Below are positions 8,639 to 16,507 of a DNA stretch of 33,684 bases, piece after piece. The first letter of the stretch is position 1, and each line of letters starts with the position of its first letter. The notes under the pieces are model-generated. The model was not told where the DNA came from. It did not search any database and saw only the letters and a list, made by a program, of their open reading frames with translations. This stretch comes from Deltaproteobacteria bacterium (GTDB lineage Bacteria; Desulfobacterota; DSM-4660; Desulfatiglandales; HGW-15): the NCBI GenBank assembly GCA_016930835.1, contig JAFGGA010000079.1:1-33684 (forward strand), in the 5' to 3' direction. The translations under genes were made by a program, and so were the position numbers.

Positions 8639-8722
8639 TTTTTGATTTGATGTCTCATTATCAAGCTACTCAAATAATTTGATCGTGAACAGAATGCTAT
8701 GCATGCTATCAAATTAATCGCT

Positions 8723-8758
8723 TTGACACAACGAACATTTTACATTAATACGTATTAA
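8723..8758 (+). promoter_or_regulatory. Promoter before waaA with a palindrome over the -10
   Basis: A perfect -35 TTGACA (8723-8728), a 17-base spacer and a -10 TAATAC (8746-8751) form a strong sigma-70-type promoter. The -10 lies inside a perfect 14-bp palindrome, TTAATACGTATTAA (8745-8758), which would be a natural repressor operator. Translation of waaA starts about 100 bases downstream. The promoter hexamers are clear; the operator role is inference. Confidence 0.65.
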
Positions 8759-8858
8759 GAATCGTTTAATCCCCGTAAATGATGCCCTTTTACCAGAACA
8801 ATCTCATTCGTGAGGAATTATCACCAAGTTTTATTGCTTATATCCCAAGTATAATGAA

Positions 8859-10160
8859 ATGATGAATATTTTTTATCCTGCATACATCTTACTTGTTAAT
8901 AGTCTGTTTTTTCCTTGTTTATTGGCTTTTTTGATTTATTATGCATTTGGAGGACGTCATAGAAAACGTCTACTAGAACATCTCGGTTTTAAGTCGATGA
9001 AGCGATTGCGGAATTTGTCAGGATACCCACGCATATGGATTCATGCGGTATCCCTTGGAGAAATGAACGTGGGTGTGTCGATTATCAAGGCATTAATGAC
9101 GAAATTCCCCAAATCATGTCTTATACTATCCGCTACTACCAAACATGGTTATGAGCAGGCCGAAAAGTTATTTAAAGGAAAAATTCCTATAATTTATGCT
9201 CCGAGCGATTTCCTTTTTTCCGTAAGAAAGATGTTATCGAACATAAGACCCCATATTATTATATTTTTAGAAACGGAAATTTGGCCAACTTGGATCAAAG
9301 AAGCTCATAAAAGAAATATTAAAATCGCCCTCGTAAATGGTCGAATATCAAAGGAGTCTTTTAAAAGATATCTTAAAATTAAACCGCTGATTTCTAATGT
9401 GCTAAAAGATATTGATGCGTTTAGTATGATCAGTAATGTGGATGCATTACGGATCCAAAAGATGGGAGCTGAAAAAGACGATATCGCTGTAAACGGCAAT
9501 GCGAAATATGACCTTTTACCTACCCGAATCGATAACTCGATAAAGGATCTTGTTAAGCATCTCTTAAACATTAAACAATCCCAGCCAGTTTTTATTGCGG
9601 GAAGTACACGTGAAGGAGAAGAGGTGCTTATTCTTGATGCTTACCAACAAATTTCAAAAACATTCCCAAGCCTTATTATGTTGATTGCACCTAGGCATAT
9701 CAAACGGACAAGAGAAATCGAGTCTCTTTTAAGAAAGCGAGGGCATGCCTATCACCTTTACACTTGGTTAGACGGTTTTACAAACAAAAGAAGGAAACAA
9801 GTAGTCATAGTCGATAAATTTGGTGAGCTTTTTCACCTTTACAGTATAGGTACGATTATTTTTTGCGGGGGAAGTCTCGTAACGAAGGGAGGGCAAAACC
9901 CTCTAGAAGCGGCTGTTTGGGGAAAAGTTGTTTTTTATGGACCTTATATGGATAATTTTTTAGATGCTACGGCGCTTTTGGAAGAGGTCAACGCAGGAAT
10001 CTGTGTTTCCCATCCTGGGATGCTGGCGGATAAAGCAATATGGTATCTTCAACATCCAATCATTTTAAAAGATCATGGCAATCGTGCGAGAGAAGCCGTA
10101 ATAAAGAATGGTGAATCAGCGGTAAAACATACCCGGGTTATATCCGATTTATTAAATTAA
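8859..10160 (+). CDS. waaA: 3-deoxy-D-manno-octulosonate (Kdo) transferase
   Basis: This 433-residue GT-B glycosyltransferase transfers Kdo from CMP-Kdo to the lipid IV-A precursor at the cytoplasmic face of the inner membrane. The N-terminus has one membrane anchor (about 5-27), then IWIHAVSLGEMN with the conserved catalytic Glu, PSDFLFSVRKML, and FLETEIWPTWI. In the C-terminal half FIAGSTREGEE, LIAPRHIKR, and the GGSLVTKGGQNPLEAAVWGK nucleotide-sugar site are typical of WaaA/KdtA. Length matches the family. The ATG at 8859 is followed directly by a second ATG, and either could start. The gene is separate from the lpx cluster found 10 kb away on the other strand. How many Kdo residues it adds cannot be told. 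Confidence 0.95.
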   Translation: MMNIFYPAYILLVNSLFFPCLLAFLIYYAFGGRHRKRLLEHLGFKSMKRLRNLSGYPRIWIHAVSLGEMNVGVSIIKALMTKFPKSCLILSATTKHGYEQAEKLFKGKIPIIYAPSDFLFSVRKMLSNIRPHIIIFLETEIWPTWIKEAHKRNIKIALVNGRISKESFKRYLKIKPLISNVLKDIDAFSMISNVDALRIQKMGAEKDDIAVNGNAKYDLLPTRIDNSIKDLVKHLLNIKQSQPVFIAGSTREGEEVLILDAYQQISKTFPSLIMLIAPRHIKRTREIESLLRKRGHAYHLYTWLDGFTNKRRKQVVIVDKFGELFHLYSIGTIIFCGGSLVTKGGQNPLEAAVWGKVVFYGPYMDNFLDATALLEEVNAGICVSHPGMLADKAIWYLQHPIILKDHGNRAREAVIKNGESAVKHTRVISDLLN

Positions 10161-10183
10161 GAATTGCTTTTATTGTATGAGGA

Positions 10184-10253
10184 TGCAAAATAGATTTTTT
10201 AAAAATGCTAAACTGAACTATTATAAATTGCTATAAAAATTCTTTATTTTGCA
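10184..10253. other. Inverted repeat between waaA and infA
   Basis: TGCAAAATA (10184-10192) and TATTTTGCA (10245-10253) are perfect 9-bp complements around a 52-base AT-rich loop. It lies just after waaA and just before the infA promoter. It lacks a GC-rich stem and adjacent T-run, so it is a weak terminator candidate at best. Confidence 0.2.
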
Positions 10254-10261
10254 AAAATATG

Positions 10262-10291
10262 TTGACTTTAGACGCTTTTATTTCGTAAAAT
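10262..10291 (+). promoter_or_regulatory. Promoter for infA
   Basis: TTGACT (10262-10267) and TAAAAT (10286-10291) are separated by 18 bases, close to the sigma-70 consensus. The infA TTG start is 36 bases past the -10, giving a short leader of about 30 bases with GAAAGGG before the start codon. Confidence 0.6.
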
Positions 10292-10327
10292 ATTAAATAG
10301 GCCAATTTATTATTTGAAAGGGATATT

Positions 10328-10546
10328 TTGAGTAAAGAGGATTTAATTGAGCTGGAAGGAGTCGTAACACGAGTAATAGGCCGTGGTGCTATGGAAATTG
10401 AGTGTGATAACAACGTAATTGTTAGGGGAATCCTTTCGGGTCGAATGAAGAAGAATAAGATTAAAGTCATTCAAGGGGATCGAGTAAAAATAAGCGTTTC
10501 GCCTTATGACACCACACATGGATTAGTAACTTACCGCTTTAAGTAG
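10328..10546 (+). CDS. infA: Translation initiation factor IF-1
   Basis: This 72-residue single OB-fold protein binds the 30S A site during initiation. MSKEDLIELEGVVTRV, the LSGRMKKNKIKVIQGDRV core and the SPYDTTHGLVTYRFK C-terminus are typical of IF-1, and the length is exactly that of the family. The start codon is TTG, preceded by GAAAGGG at a good distance; no in-frame ATG lies near enough. The central strand (IGRGAMEIECDNNVIV) departs from the common NAMFRVELENGH form, which fits a divergent or second copy. It stands alone with its own promoter rather than in a ribosomal protein operon. Confidence 0.92.
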   Translation: MSKEDLIELEGVVTRVIGRGAMEIECDNNVIVRGILSGRMKKNKIKVIQGDRVKISVSPYDTTHGLVTYRFK

Positions 10547-10681
10547 GTGGCTTTTATCTTTTTAGCCAACAATAAGATGCGGCTTCTTTTTATAACCTAA
10601 TATGATCTTCATTGATGTTTTAAGTATGGGCTGGTGCGTCAAACCTATTTATTATTTTTCATTTTAAGGAGGTAGATTTCA

Positions 10682-11062
10682 ATGAAAGCATTAAAAAAAG
10701 AAGTTCAAGCTATGATGAAGGAGCTTAAAACATTAACAAAAAAAGCTGAAAAAACTGCTAAAAAAGTAGATAAGCTATCAGAATCTTCAACACCGATAAA
10801 AACAAAAGCCCAAACAAGATTAAAAGCTCGTGTCACTAAAAAGAAGGCCCCGGCAAAAAGAACAGCAGTAAAAACATCCAAAAGGGTTCCTGCTAGTGAC
10901 ACTGTTATGAATTTGATTAGTAAAAATAAAAAAGGGCTTCGAACAGCAGATTTAATATCAAAGACTGGTTTTAAGGAGAAAAAAATCCGTGACATCATTT
11001 ATCGATTGAAAAAACAAGGAAAAGTAAAAAGTGAACGAACAGGTCTTTATGTTAAGATTTGA
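10682..11062 (+). CDS. Lysine-rich nucleoid-like protein with winged-helix C-terminus
   Basis: This 126-residue, strongly basic protein has a helical N-terminus (about 1-35, probably coiled coil), a low-complexity linker of Lys, Ala, Thr and Pro (about 36-75, including KKKAPAKR) like histone H1 tails, and a C-terminal segment (about 76-126, TVMNLISKNKKGLRTADLISKTGFKEKKIRDIIYRLKKQGKVKSERTG) with the pattern of a winged helix-turn-helix. A consensus AAGGAGGT precedes the ATG. The layout suggests a DNA-compacting or regulatory nucleoid protein; RNA binding is also possible. It follows infA by 135 bases and has no obvious operon partner. Confidence 0.75.
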   Translation: MKALKKEVQAMMKELKTLTKKAEKTAKKVDKLSESSTPIKTKAQTRLKARVTKKKAPAKRTAVKTSKRVPASDTVMNLISKNKKGLRTADLISKTGFKEKKIRDIIYRLKKQGKVKSERTGLYVKI

Positions 11063-11485
11063 AAAAAGTACTGATTGAAAGAGGTTATAGAATGAATTCG
11101 ATACGGTCCATCTAATTCAAATTCAGGAGTGATTATCTATTGATGAAATCGTAGAATCCGACAAAAAGCATAATAGGCCCACACAAATAATGAGGAGATT
11201 GATAATTAAGCCATAACCATCTGAATCAATAGGTGGTTATGGCTTTTGTTTATGGGTTTTCGCTAGAACAAAGTTATATTGACGATATGGATGGATTCAG
11301 ACCACGTGTAATAAATCAGTTGGCGGAGTTTCGTGGGGTACCTGATACTACATTCTACTTGCATTTGTAAGAATGTGAGGTTAGGTTCAGTGATGGAACA
11401 TAGATCTTTTTTATTCATCTTGAATGTTTTATATAGTCTTTTATCTGATTTGGACCCATGAAAAAAATAGGAAGACTCCTACCCG
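11063..11485. other. 423-bp intergenic region
   Basis: No coding frame with a plausible start and family is seen. The region holds a strong hairpin at 11208-11245 (listed separately) and a smaller imperfect one formed by ACATTCT and AGAATGT around 11350-11377. A small RNA cannot be excluded. Nothing resembling tRNA or a known riboswitch was recognised. Confidence 0.4.
11208..11250 (+). terminator. Hairpin, probable terminator of the lysine-rich gene
   Basis: AAGCCATAACCA (11208-11219) and TGGTTATGGCTT (11234-11245) are perfect 12-bp complements with a 14-base loop, followed by TTTTGTTTAT. The stem is strong and the T-tract is interrupted by one G, so intrinsic termination is likely but not certain. 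It lies about 145 bases past the lysine-rich gene and 240 before lptF. Confidence 0.5.
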
Positions 11486-12628
11486 TTGAAAACCATTCTT
11501 TTTAAATATATTTTTAAAGAAATCTGTCTGATTTTCTGGGTCAGTATTATGATCTTGATAATGATCATTTTGGCAACCGAGGTGATAAAAGAAATGACAG
11601 AGTTGATCGTCAATCAAGGTCTGCATATTTTTCAACTCTTATTGATAATTATCTCTCTGCTACCCAGAATCATTATGTTTTCTCTCCCTGCCGCTTGTCT
11701 GATGTGTGTCTTGCTGACGTTTCTTCGTCTTAGCGCCGATAATGAAGTGGTGGCTTTAAATGCTTCAGGAATTAGTCTTTATCAACTGCTTCCGCCGGTT
11801 ATTGTATTCAGTTCGTTATGCTTCATTTTTTCCATATTTATTTCCATCTATGCCGTTCCTTTTGGCAACACCTCCTTTCAAAAGGTCCGTTACAAGGTCA
11901 TCGAATCAGCTTCCGATATTCCTATAAAAGAGAGGATTTTTCATGAACCGATTAAAAAAATCGTTTTTTATGTGGGCTCATATTCAACATCGGAACGAAT
12001 CATGAAGGAGATTTTCATAGTGGATAAAAGAGGAATTCCAACAACCAGTATGATTATTGCTAAAGAAGGGAAAATACAATTTAAACCCCGAGAAAAAGAG
12101 GTCACCATCCATTTTATTAATGGCATGATCTCAACAGTGGATAATGCCTTCAAGACCACCAGCACGACTTTGTATGGCACATATGATTTTCAGATCAGCC
12201 TGGATGAAATTATATCTAACTTAAGATCTGCGCAAAAAGGGCCAAAAGAAATGTCCATCAGCGAATTGGTTTCCAGTCTCAGGGACCCTTCTCATAATCC
12301 GGTAAAAGACAATCAGATCAGGATCAAATTGTTTGAGATGTTTTCAATCCCTATAGCTATCTTTTTGCTGGGAGTGATCGGGGCACCGCTTGGTGCTCAT
12401 GTTCGTTCAAAGGGTCGGCCGTTGGGGATCGTTCTAAGCCTTTTGATTTTTTTGATTTATTACATCAGTCTTATGAGTGTAAGATATATTTGTGAATTGG
12501 GAATCCTTGAACCCGTAATTGGGGTATGGCTGCCGGATCTTTTCCTCTTATTCATTTGTATTTATATTGTTCAGAAAGTAGCGAATGATCATCCTATCTT
12601 GCTTTTGGGGCGATTATCTTCCCAATAA
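11486..12628 (+). CDS. lptF: LPS export permease, LptF/LptG family (LptF-like)
   Basis: This 380-residue protein is a permease of the LptB2FG transporter, which lifts LPS from the inner membrane to the Lpt bridge. It has three N-terminal membrane segments (about 12-34, 48-80, 100-125), a periplasmic beta-jellyroll region (about 130-280) and three C-terminal segments (about 290-310, 315-335, 345-365). The YIFKEI start, LNASGISLYQLLPPV and KGRPLGIVLSLLIFLIYY segments fit the family. The start is TTG at 11486 with a modest AGGA upstream; the N-terminal alignment supports it. LptF and LptG are usually encoded side by side, but no second permease follows; tatA is next. The LptF rather than LptG assignment is the more likely of the two. 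Confidence 0.88.
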   Translation: MKTILFKYIFKEICLIFWVSIMILIMIILATEVIKEMTELIVNQGLHIFQLLLIIISLLPRIIMFSLPAACLMCVLLTFLRLSADNEVVALNASGISLYQLLPPVIVFSSLCFIFSIFISIYAVPFGNTSFQKVRYKVIESASDIPIKERIFHEPIKKIVFYVGSYSTSERIMKEIFIVDKRGIPTTSMIIAKEGKIQFKPREKEVTIHFINGMISTVDNAFKTTSTTLYGTYDFQISLDEIISNLRSAQKGPKEMSISELVSSLRDPSHNPVKDNQIRIKLFEMFSIPIAIFLLGVIGAPLGAHVRSKGRPLGIVLSLLIFLIYYISLMSVRYICELGILEPVIGVWLPDLFLLFICIYIVQKVANDHPILLLGRLSSQ

Positions 12629-12688
12629 AACTAGAGAAGATCAAAGATTTCATTAAGATCCATTGAATTTGCCGAAAGGGAAAACCGA

Positions 12689-12717
12689 TTGACTGGACAT
12701 ATGAAGTTTGATAAAAA
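12689..12717 (+). promoter_or_regulatory. Probable promoter for tatA
   Basis: TTGACT (12689-12694), a 17-base spacer and TAAAAA (12712-12717) resemble a sigma-70 promoter, 35 bases before the tatA start codon. The -10 is imperfect. Confidence 0.45.
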
Positions 12718-12751
12718 TATGCTGTTATTAAGAATAATAGGGAGATAAAAG

Positions 12752-12973
12752 ATGGGCATTCCAGGCGGAACAGAATGGCTTATAATTTTACTCATCGTCC
12801 TGGTGCTTTTTGGCGGCAAAAAGTTACCGGAACTGATGGGGGGCCTTGGCAAAGGAATAAGGAGCTTCAGAAAAGGGGTTTCCGGTTCGGAGTCTGACAA
12901 GGCCGCAAATGGTGAATCCCTTGATGATGGGAATGACCGGCCCAAAAAAATTCACAATGAAACCAAGCAGTGA
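12752..12973 (+). CDS. tatA: Sec-independent translocase subunit TatA/TatE
   Basis: This 73-residue protein has one membrane helix (about 7-22), the hinge FGGKKLPEL and an amphipathic helix (GGLGKGIRSFRKG), followed by an acidic then polar tail. This is the standard layout of TatA-type pore subunits, which assemble with TatC to export folded, twin-arginine-signal proteins. Many enzymes with metal cofactors in anaerobes depend on this route. No tatC is in this window. The ATG at 12752 follows GGGAGAT. TatB is unlikely, since TatB proteins are usually longer. Confidence 0.9.
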   Translation: MGIPGGTEWLIILLIVLVLFGGKKLPELMGGLGKGIRSFRKGVSGSESDKAANGESLDDGNDRPKKIHNETKQ

Positions 12974-13130
12974 AACTCGGGACTTTGTTAATGCTGGCTG
13001 GAATATGGCGTTTTATCGTTTTCAAACATTTTTGGTCATTAAACCAGTACAAGTCAGCCCACCCAATACCCTTCCTATCTGGTAAAAATTGTTTATTTTT
13101 CAAATGTGAAATTTGGCATACTCGTAAAAA

Positions 13131-13211
13131 GTCGTCACCCCGGCGAAGACCGGAGCCCAGAGTCCATGTAACTATCTGAAACGGCTGGATGCCGGCCTTC
13201 GCCAGAATGAC
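13131..13211. repeat. Palindromic intergenic repeat (GTCATTCCGGCGAA type)
   Basis: The two ends are imperfect inverted copies: GTCGTCACCCCGGCGAAGAC at 13131 and, reading inward from 13211 on the other strand, GTCATTCTGGCGAAGGCCGG. A frame through it reads VILAKAGIQ and later GLRRGDD, the familiar false translation of this widespread proteobacterial repeat. It lies in the 309-base gap between tatA and the thymidylate-synthase-like gene. The rest of that gap shows no gene. Confidence 0.75.
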
Positions 13212-13282
13212 AAATATGCGTATTTTCCGACTTGTTACAAGATCGTCAAATTTAATCGCTGAATATCCCTTAAGGAGTGTGG

Positions 13283-13966
13283 ATGATGAAGCTGGAGTTT
13301 GTTGAAGCGCGCGATCTACCGGATGCATGGTTTCAGTGTGTTTATAAACTTCTAGAAACGGGTCATAAATATACTATTGATAGGGGCAGTTTTGAGGGCC
13401 AAAAACGGCTAGAATTTGATTATATCACAGTTCATATCAAATATCCCGGCGTACGTCCTCTGTTACCGGATATCCCGCCAGGCCTAGGCATTCCAAATCC
13501 TGTCGCGGAAGGATATTTGGAAGAATATCTCCCTTATCTCATGACATCGGCAAAAAAAGCGGGGGAAGACTACACGTATGGACAATACCTGGAACCACAA
13601 ATTGAAGAAGTTATTAAGATGTATCAGGAAAGTGGACATGGCACGAACCAGGCGTATATGACCGTAGGAGATCCTCAGGCTATTTTTTTAAATGATCCAC
13701 CTTGCCTCCGAGGCATTGACACTAGAGTGAGGGATAACAAACTCCACTTTATCGTCTATTTCAGATCATGGGATCTTTGGAATGGATTTCCGGCGAATCT
13801 CGGAGCCATTCAACTTTTGAAAGAATATATGGCTTCAGGAATCGGAGTGGAAGATGGTGAGATAATAGCTTCCAGCAAGGGACTTCACATATATGATTAT
13901 GTATGGGAATTGGCTAAACTCAGGACCATGAAAGAGCAAACATCCCAAAAAGATATCTTGAAATGA
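13283..13966 (+). CDS. Thymidylate-synthase-like protein (archaeal-type ThyA)
   Basis: This protein of about 227 residues shows the C-terminal active-site pattern of thymidylate synthases: the nucleophile in DPPCLRGID (Cys141), a phosphate-binding Arg-Ser followed by Asp in FRSWDLWNGFPANL (161-174), and LHIYDYVWEL (His202, Tyr204). ThyA makes dTMP from dUMP with methylene-tetrahydrofolate. The short length and divergent N-terminus resemble the archaeal (methanogen) form rather than the 264-residue E. coli enzyme, and the substrate could differ. AAGGAG at 13272-13277 points to ATG 13283 or the next codon at 13286; a GTG at 13277 overlaps that site and is less likely. Its stop overlaps the rlmN start by 4 bases (ATGA), so the two are translationally coupled. 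Confidence 0.8.
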   Translation: MMKLEFVEARDLPDAWFQCVYKLLETGHKYTIDRGSFEGQKRLEFDYITVHIKYPGVRPLLPDIPPGLGIPNPVAEGYLEEYLPYLMTSAKKAGEDYTYGQYLEPQIEEVIKMYQESGHGTNQAYMTVGDPQAIFLNDPPCLRGIDTRVRDNKLHFIVYFRSWDLWNGFPANLGAIQLLKEYMASGIGVEDGEIIASSKGLHIYDYVWELAKLRTMKEQTSQKDILK

Positions 13967-14988
13967 AGGCAGATCTTAAATGCCTGACTTCCACAGAGAT
14001 GGAAATTTGGGCAAAAGAAATGGGTCTGGATCCTTACCGGGGTCGCCAGATCAGACAGTGGCTATTTAAACGTCTTACTGTGTCATTTGATGAGATGACA
14101 AACCTCTCTCGCTCCCATCGTGAAATCCTCAAAGAAAGGGCTCGAATTGATCATCTTGAAGTCGTAAAAACCCAGACATCCGAAGATAGAACGACCAAAT
14201 TCCTGTTTAAATTAGCAGACGGTCTATCTATTGAGTCTGTTCTCATCCCTGAACAAGACCATTTTACCATATGTATTTCTTCTCAAGCGGGTTGTGCGAT
14301 GGGTTGCCGGTTTTGTCTCACCGCTAAACAAGGCCTCAAGCGAAATCTCAGTTCGGCCGAGATCATTGACCAAGTCATCCACGTAAAACGTTCCATGCAA
14401 AATCCTGAAAAAATCACCAATATCGTGTTTATGGGTATGGGGGAACCGCTGGCCAATTACGACAATGTTATCAGGGCTGTCCATAATATTGTGGCTGACA
14501 ATGGCTTGAACTTTTCTCATAGAAAAGTAACGCTCTCTACGTGTGGTTTGGTGCCCAAGATTCGGGCTATGGGTAGAGACACCTCGATCAATTTAGCGGT
14601 GTCATTGAATGCTTCGGATAATGAAACACGTGATTTTTTGATGCCCATCAATCAAAAATACCCTCTTCATGATCTACTTTCGGCCTGTAGGGATTTTCCC
14701 TTACCACACCGAAAAATGATCACCTTTGAATATATATTAATAAGAGATGTCAATGATCAAGAGAAAGACGCACTTAGATTGGCTAAACTTCTTGCTGGTA
14801 TCCGTGCAAAGATCAACCTAATCCCTTTGAATCAAACTGCCGGGGTTGAATTCGCTGAGCCTTCCATGGACCGCATCTTAAGTTTTCAGGAAATTTTACT
14901 AAACAAGAATTTTACCGCCATCATTCGAAAAAGTAAGGGGCAAGATATCTCCGCAGCTTGTGGACAGTTAAGTGGTCAAACATTGTAA
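13963..14988 (+). CDS. rlmN: 23S rRNA/tRNA adenosine-C2 methyltransferase, radical SAM
   Basis: This 341-residue protein methylates C2 of A2503 in 23S rRNA and A37 of some tRNAs. It has the helical N-terminal domain (GLDPYRGRQIRQWLFKR), the radical-SAM cluster motif CAMGCRFC (Cys111, 115, 118), the SAM-binding GMGEPLANYDNV, the STCGLVPKI and AVSLNAS segments, and a C-terminal KGQDISAACGQL that includes the cysteine forming the methylated intermediate. All expected parts of RlmN are present at normal length. It overlaps the upstream thymidylate-synthase-like gene by 4 bases. Confidence 0.97.
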   Translation: MKADLKCLTSTEMEIWAKEMGLDPYRGRQIRQWLFKRLTVSFDEMTNLSRSHREILKERARIDHLEVVKTQTSEDRTTKFLFKLADGLSIESVLIPEQDHFTICISSQAGCAMGCRFCLTAKQGLKRNLSSAEIIDQVIHVKRSMQNPEKITNIVFMGMGEPLANYDNVIRAVHNIVADNGLNFSHRKVTLSTCGLVPKIRAMGRDTSINLAVSLNASDNETRDFLMPINQKYPLHDLLSACRDFPLPHRKMITFEYILIRDVNDQEKDALRLAKLLAGIRAKINLIPLNQTAGVEFAEPSMDRILSFQEILLNKNFTAIIRKSKGQDISAACGQLSGQTL

Positions 14989-15192
14989 CCTAGACTAATC
15001 ACTTCATTGTTAAACAACACCGGACACGAGCGAAAGTTACAGACCTTATTATTTTTTTCATGGCTGTAAAAATCGTTCGATTATGCCCAAAAAGAAATTT
15101 GCTGGCGGTTCTTGTCTGCAATTTTTCACTTGCGCTTATATTTCAGTATGTTATGTTATCAGCCCTATATCAATCAAAGAAGGGTAAATACA

Positions 15193-15576
15193 GTGATCGC
15201 ATTAAGTTTTTCAAAGGGGAATGGCCTTTTGCCGGCCATAGTACAGGATCATAGGACGGGCAAGGTATTGATGTTGGCTTATATAAATGAGGCATCATGG
15301 AAAAAATCCCTTGAAACAGGAGAAACCCATTTCTGGAGTAGATCCAGGCAAGAGATCTGGCATAAAGGTGGAACATCCGGTCATGTACAAAAAATAAAAG
15401 AGATTTATGTGGATTGTGATAATGATACGGTCCTCTTTAAGGTGGAACAACTCGGTGGTGCAGCCTGTCATACGGGTTTTGAGACCTGTTTCCATCAAAA
15501 AATTGACAAGAGTGGTGAGGCAACTACTGTGGGTCATAGGATTTTTGATCCTGAAAAGGTATATGGTAAGGCTTAA
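15193..15576 (+). CDS. hisI: Phosphoribosyl-AMP cyclohydrolase
   Basis: HisI opens the adenine ring of phosphoribosyl-AMP in the third step of histidine synthesis. The 127-residue protein has LLPAIVQDHRTGKVLMLAYINEASW, THFWSRSRQEIWHKGGTSGHVQ, the metal-site Asp-Cys-Asp in VDCDND, and AACHTGFETCF with the zinc-binding cysteines. I chose the GTG at 15193, which follows GAAGGGT and gives the usual length; upstream in-frame codons reach back to 15112 but encode residues unlike the family. No fused HisE domain is present. hisG starts 39 bases downstream. Confidence 0.93.
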   Translation: MIALSFSKGNGLLPAIVQDHRTGKVLMLAYINEASWKKSLETGETHFWSRSRQEIWHKGGTSGHVQKIKEIYVDCDNDTVLFKVEQLGGAACHTGFETCFHQKIDKSGEATTVGHRIFDPEKVYGKA

Positions 15577-15615
15577 AAGACAATATTTATTGAGTATATA
15601 TAGAGGTGATATTCC

Positions 15616-16488
15616 ATGAAAACACTTAAATTGGGTATCCCAAAAGGGAGCCTTCAGCAATCAACCATCACTTTGTTTGAAAAATCCGGCTGGAAGATTA
15701 CCACGAACGGTCGGAGTTATTTCCCGGACATTAATGATGAGACCATTGAGTGTACCATCTGTCGTGCGCAGGAGATGTCTAGGTATGTGGAAAACGGAAC
15801 CTTGGATGCCGGATTGACCGGGAAGGATTGGACCGAGGAAAATGAATCGGACGTCATCGTTGTGGACGATCTGGTTTATTCAAAGGTCAGTCAAAATCCG
15901 GCCAAATGGGTCTTGGCTGTACCGGTAGATTCGAATATAAAGGACCTAAAAGATCTACAGGGTAAAAAAATCGCCACCGAATTGGTCAATTTTACAAAAA
16001 AATATTTTAAAGATCGAGATATTGATGTACGGGTTGAATTCTCATGGGGGGCTACGGAAGGAAAGGTGGTTTCCGGTCTGGCTGATGCTATTGTGGAAGT
16101 AACTGAGACCGGGAGCACCATTCGAGCTCATGGTCTGAAGATTATCCATGAGTTGATGGAGTCCAACACCCAAATGATCGCTAATAAAAAATCTTTTCAG
16201 GATACATGGAAGAAAGAAAAGATTGGCCAGATCATCTTGTTATTAAAGGGCGCTCTCAGGGCGGAAAAGATGGTGGGATTAAAGATGAATGCCCCTGAAG
16301 AAAAACTGGAAGGGATTATCAAGATTCTCCCGAGCCTAAATGCCCCCACAGTAGCAGGACTTTATAACAGTAAATGGGCTTCCGTTGAAACGGTTGTGGA
16401 TTCCAAGATTGTTCGAGAATTGATTCCTCGATTGATCCAGGCAGGGGCTGAAGGGATTATTGAATACCCCTTAAACAAAGTCATTTAG
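15616..16488 (+). CDS. hisG: ATP phosphoribosyltransferase (long form)
   Basis: This enzyme makes phosphoribosyl-ATP from ATP and PRPP, the first and feedback-controlled step of histidine synthesis. The 290-residue length and the C-terminal ACT-like regulatory domain (about 215-290, with [13 protein letters not shown]) mark the long HisG form, which does not need HisZ. Seen motifs include [10 protein letters not shown], the DAGLTGKDW loop and the PRPP-binding stretch [21 protein letters not shown] lies 6 bases before the ATG. It follows hisI and precedes an aminotransferase by 19 bases. Confidence 0.96.
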   Translation: MKTLKLGIPKGSLQQSTITLFEKSGWKITTNGRSYFPDINDETIECTICRAQEMSRYVENGTLDAGLTGKDWTEENESDVIVVDDLVYSKVSQNPAKWVLAVPVDSNIKDLKDLQGKKIATELVNFTKKYFKDRDIDVRVEFSWGATEGKVVSGLADAIVEVTETGSTIRAHGLKIIHELMESNTQMIANKKSFQDTWKKEKIGQIILLLKGALRAEKMVGLKMNAPEEKLEGIIKILPSLNAPTVAGLYNSKWASVETVVDSKIVRELIPRLIQAGAEGIIEYPLNKVI

Positions 16489-16507
16489 AGAGAAAATATT
16501 ATTCTTT

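Noticed and set aside
12867-13328. 153-codon minus-strand frame
   Set aside because: It runs antisense through tatA and the palindromic repeat, and its VILAKAGIQ segment is the usual false translation of that repeat.
15060-15254. 64-codon plus-strand frame before hisI
   Set aside because: It overlaps the hisI start in another frame and has no recognisable family; hisI accounts for the coding signal.
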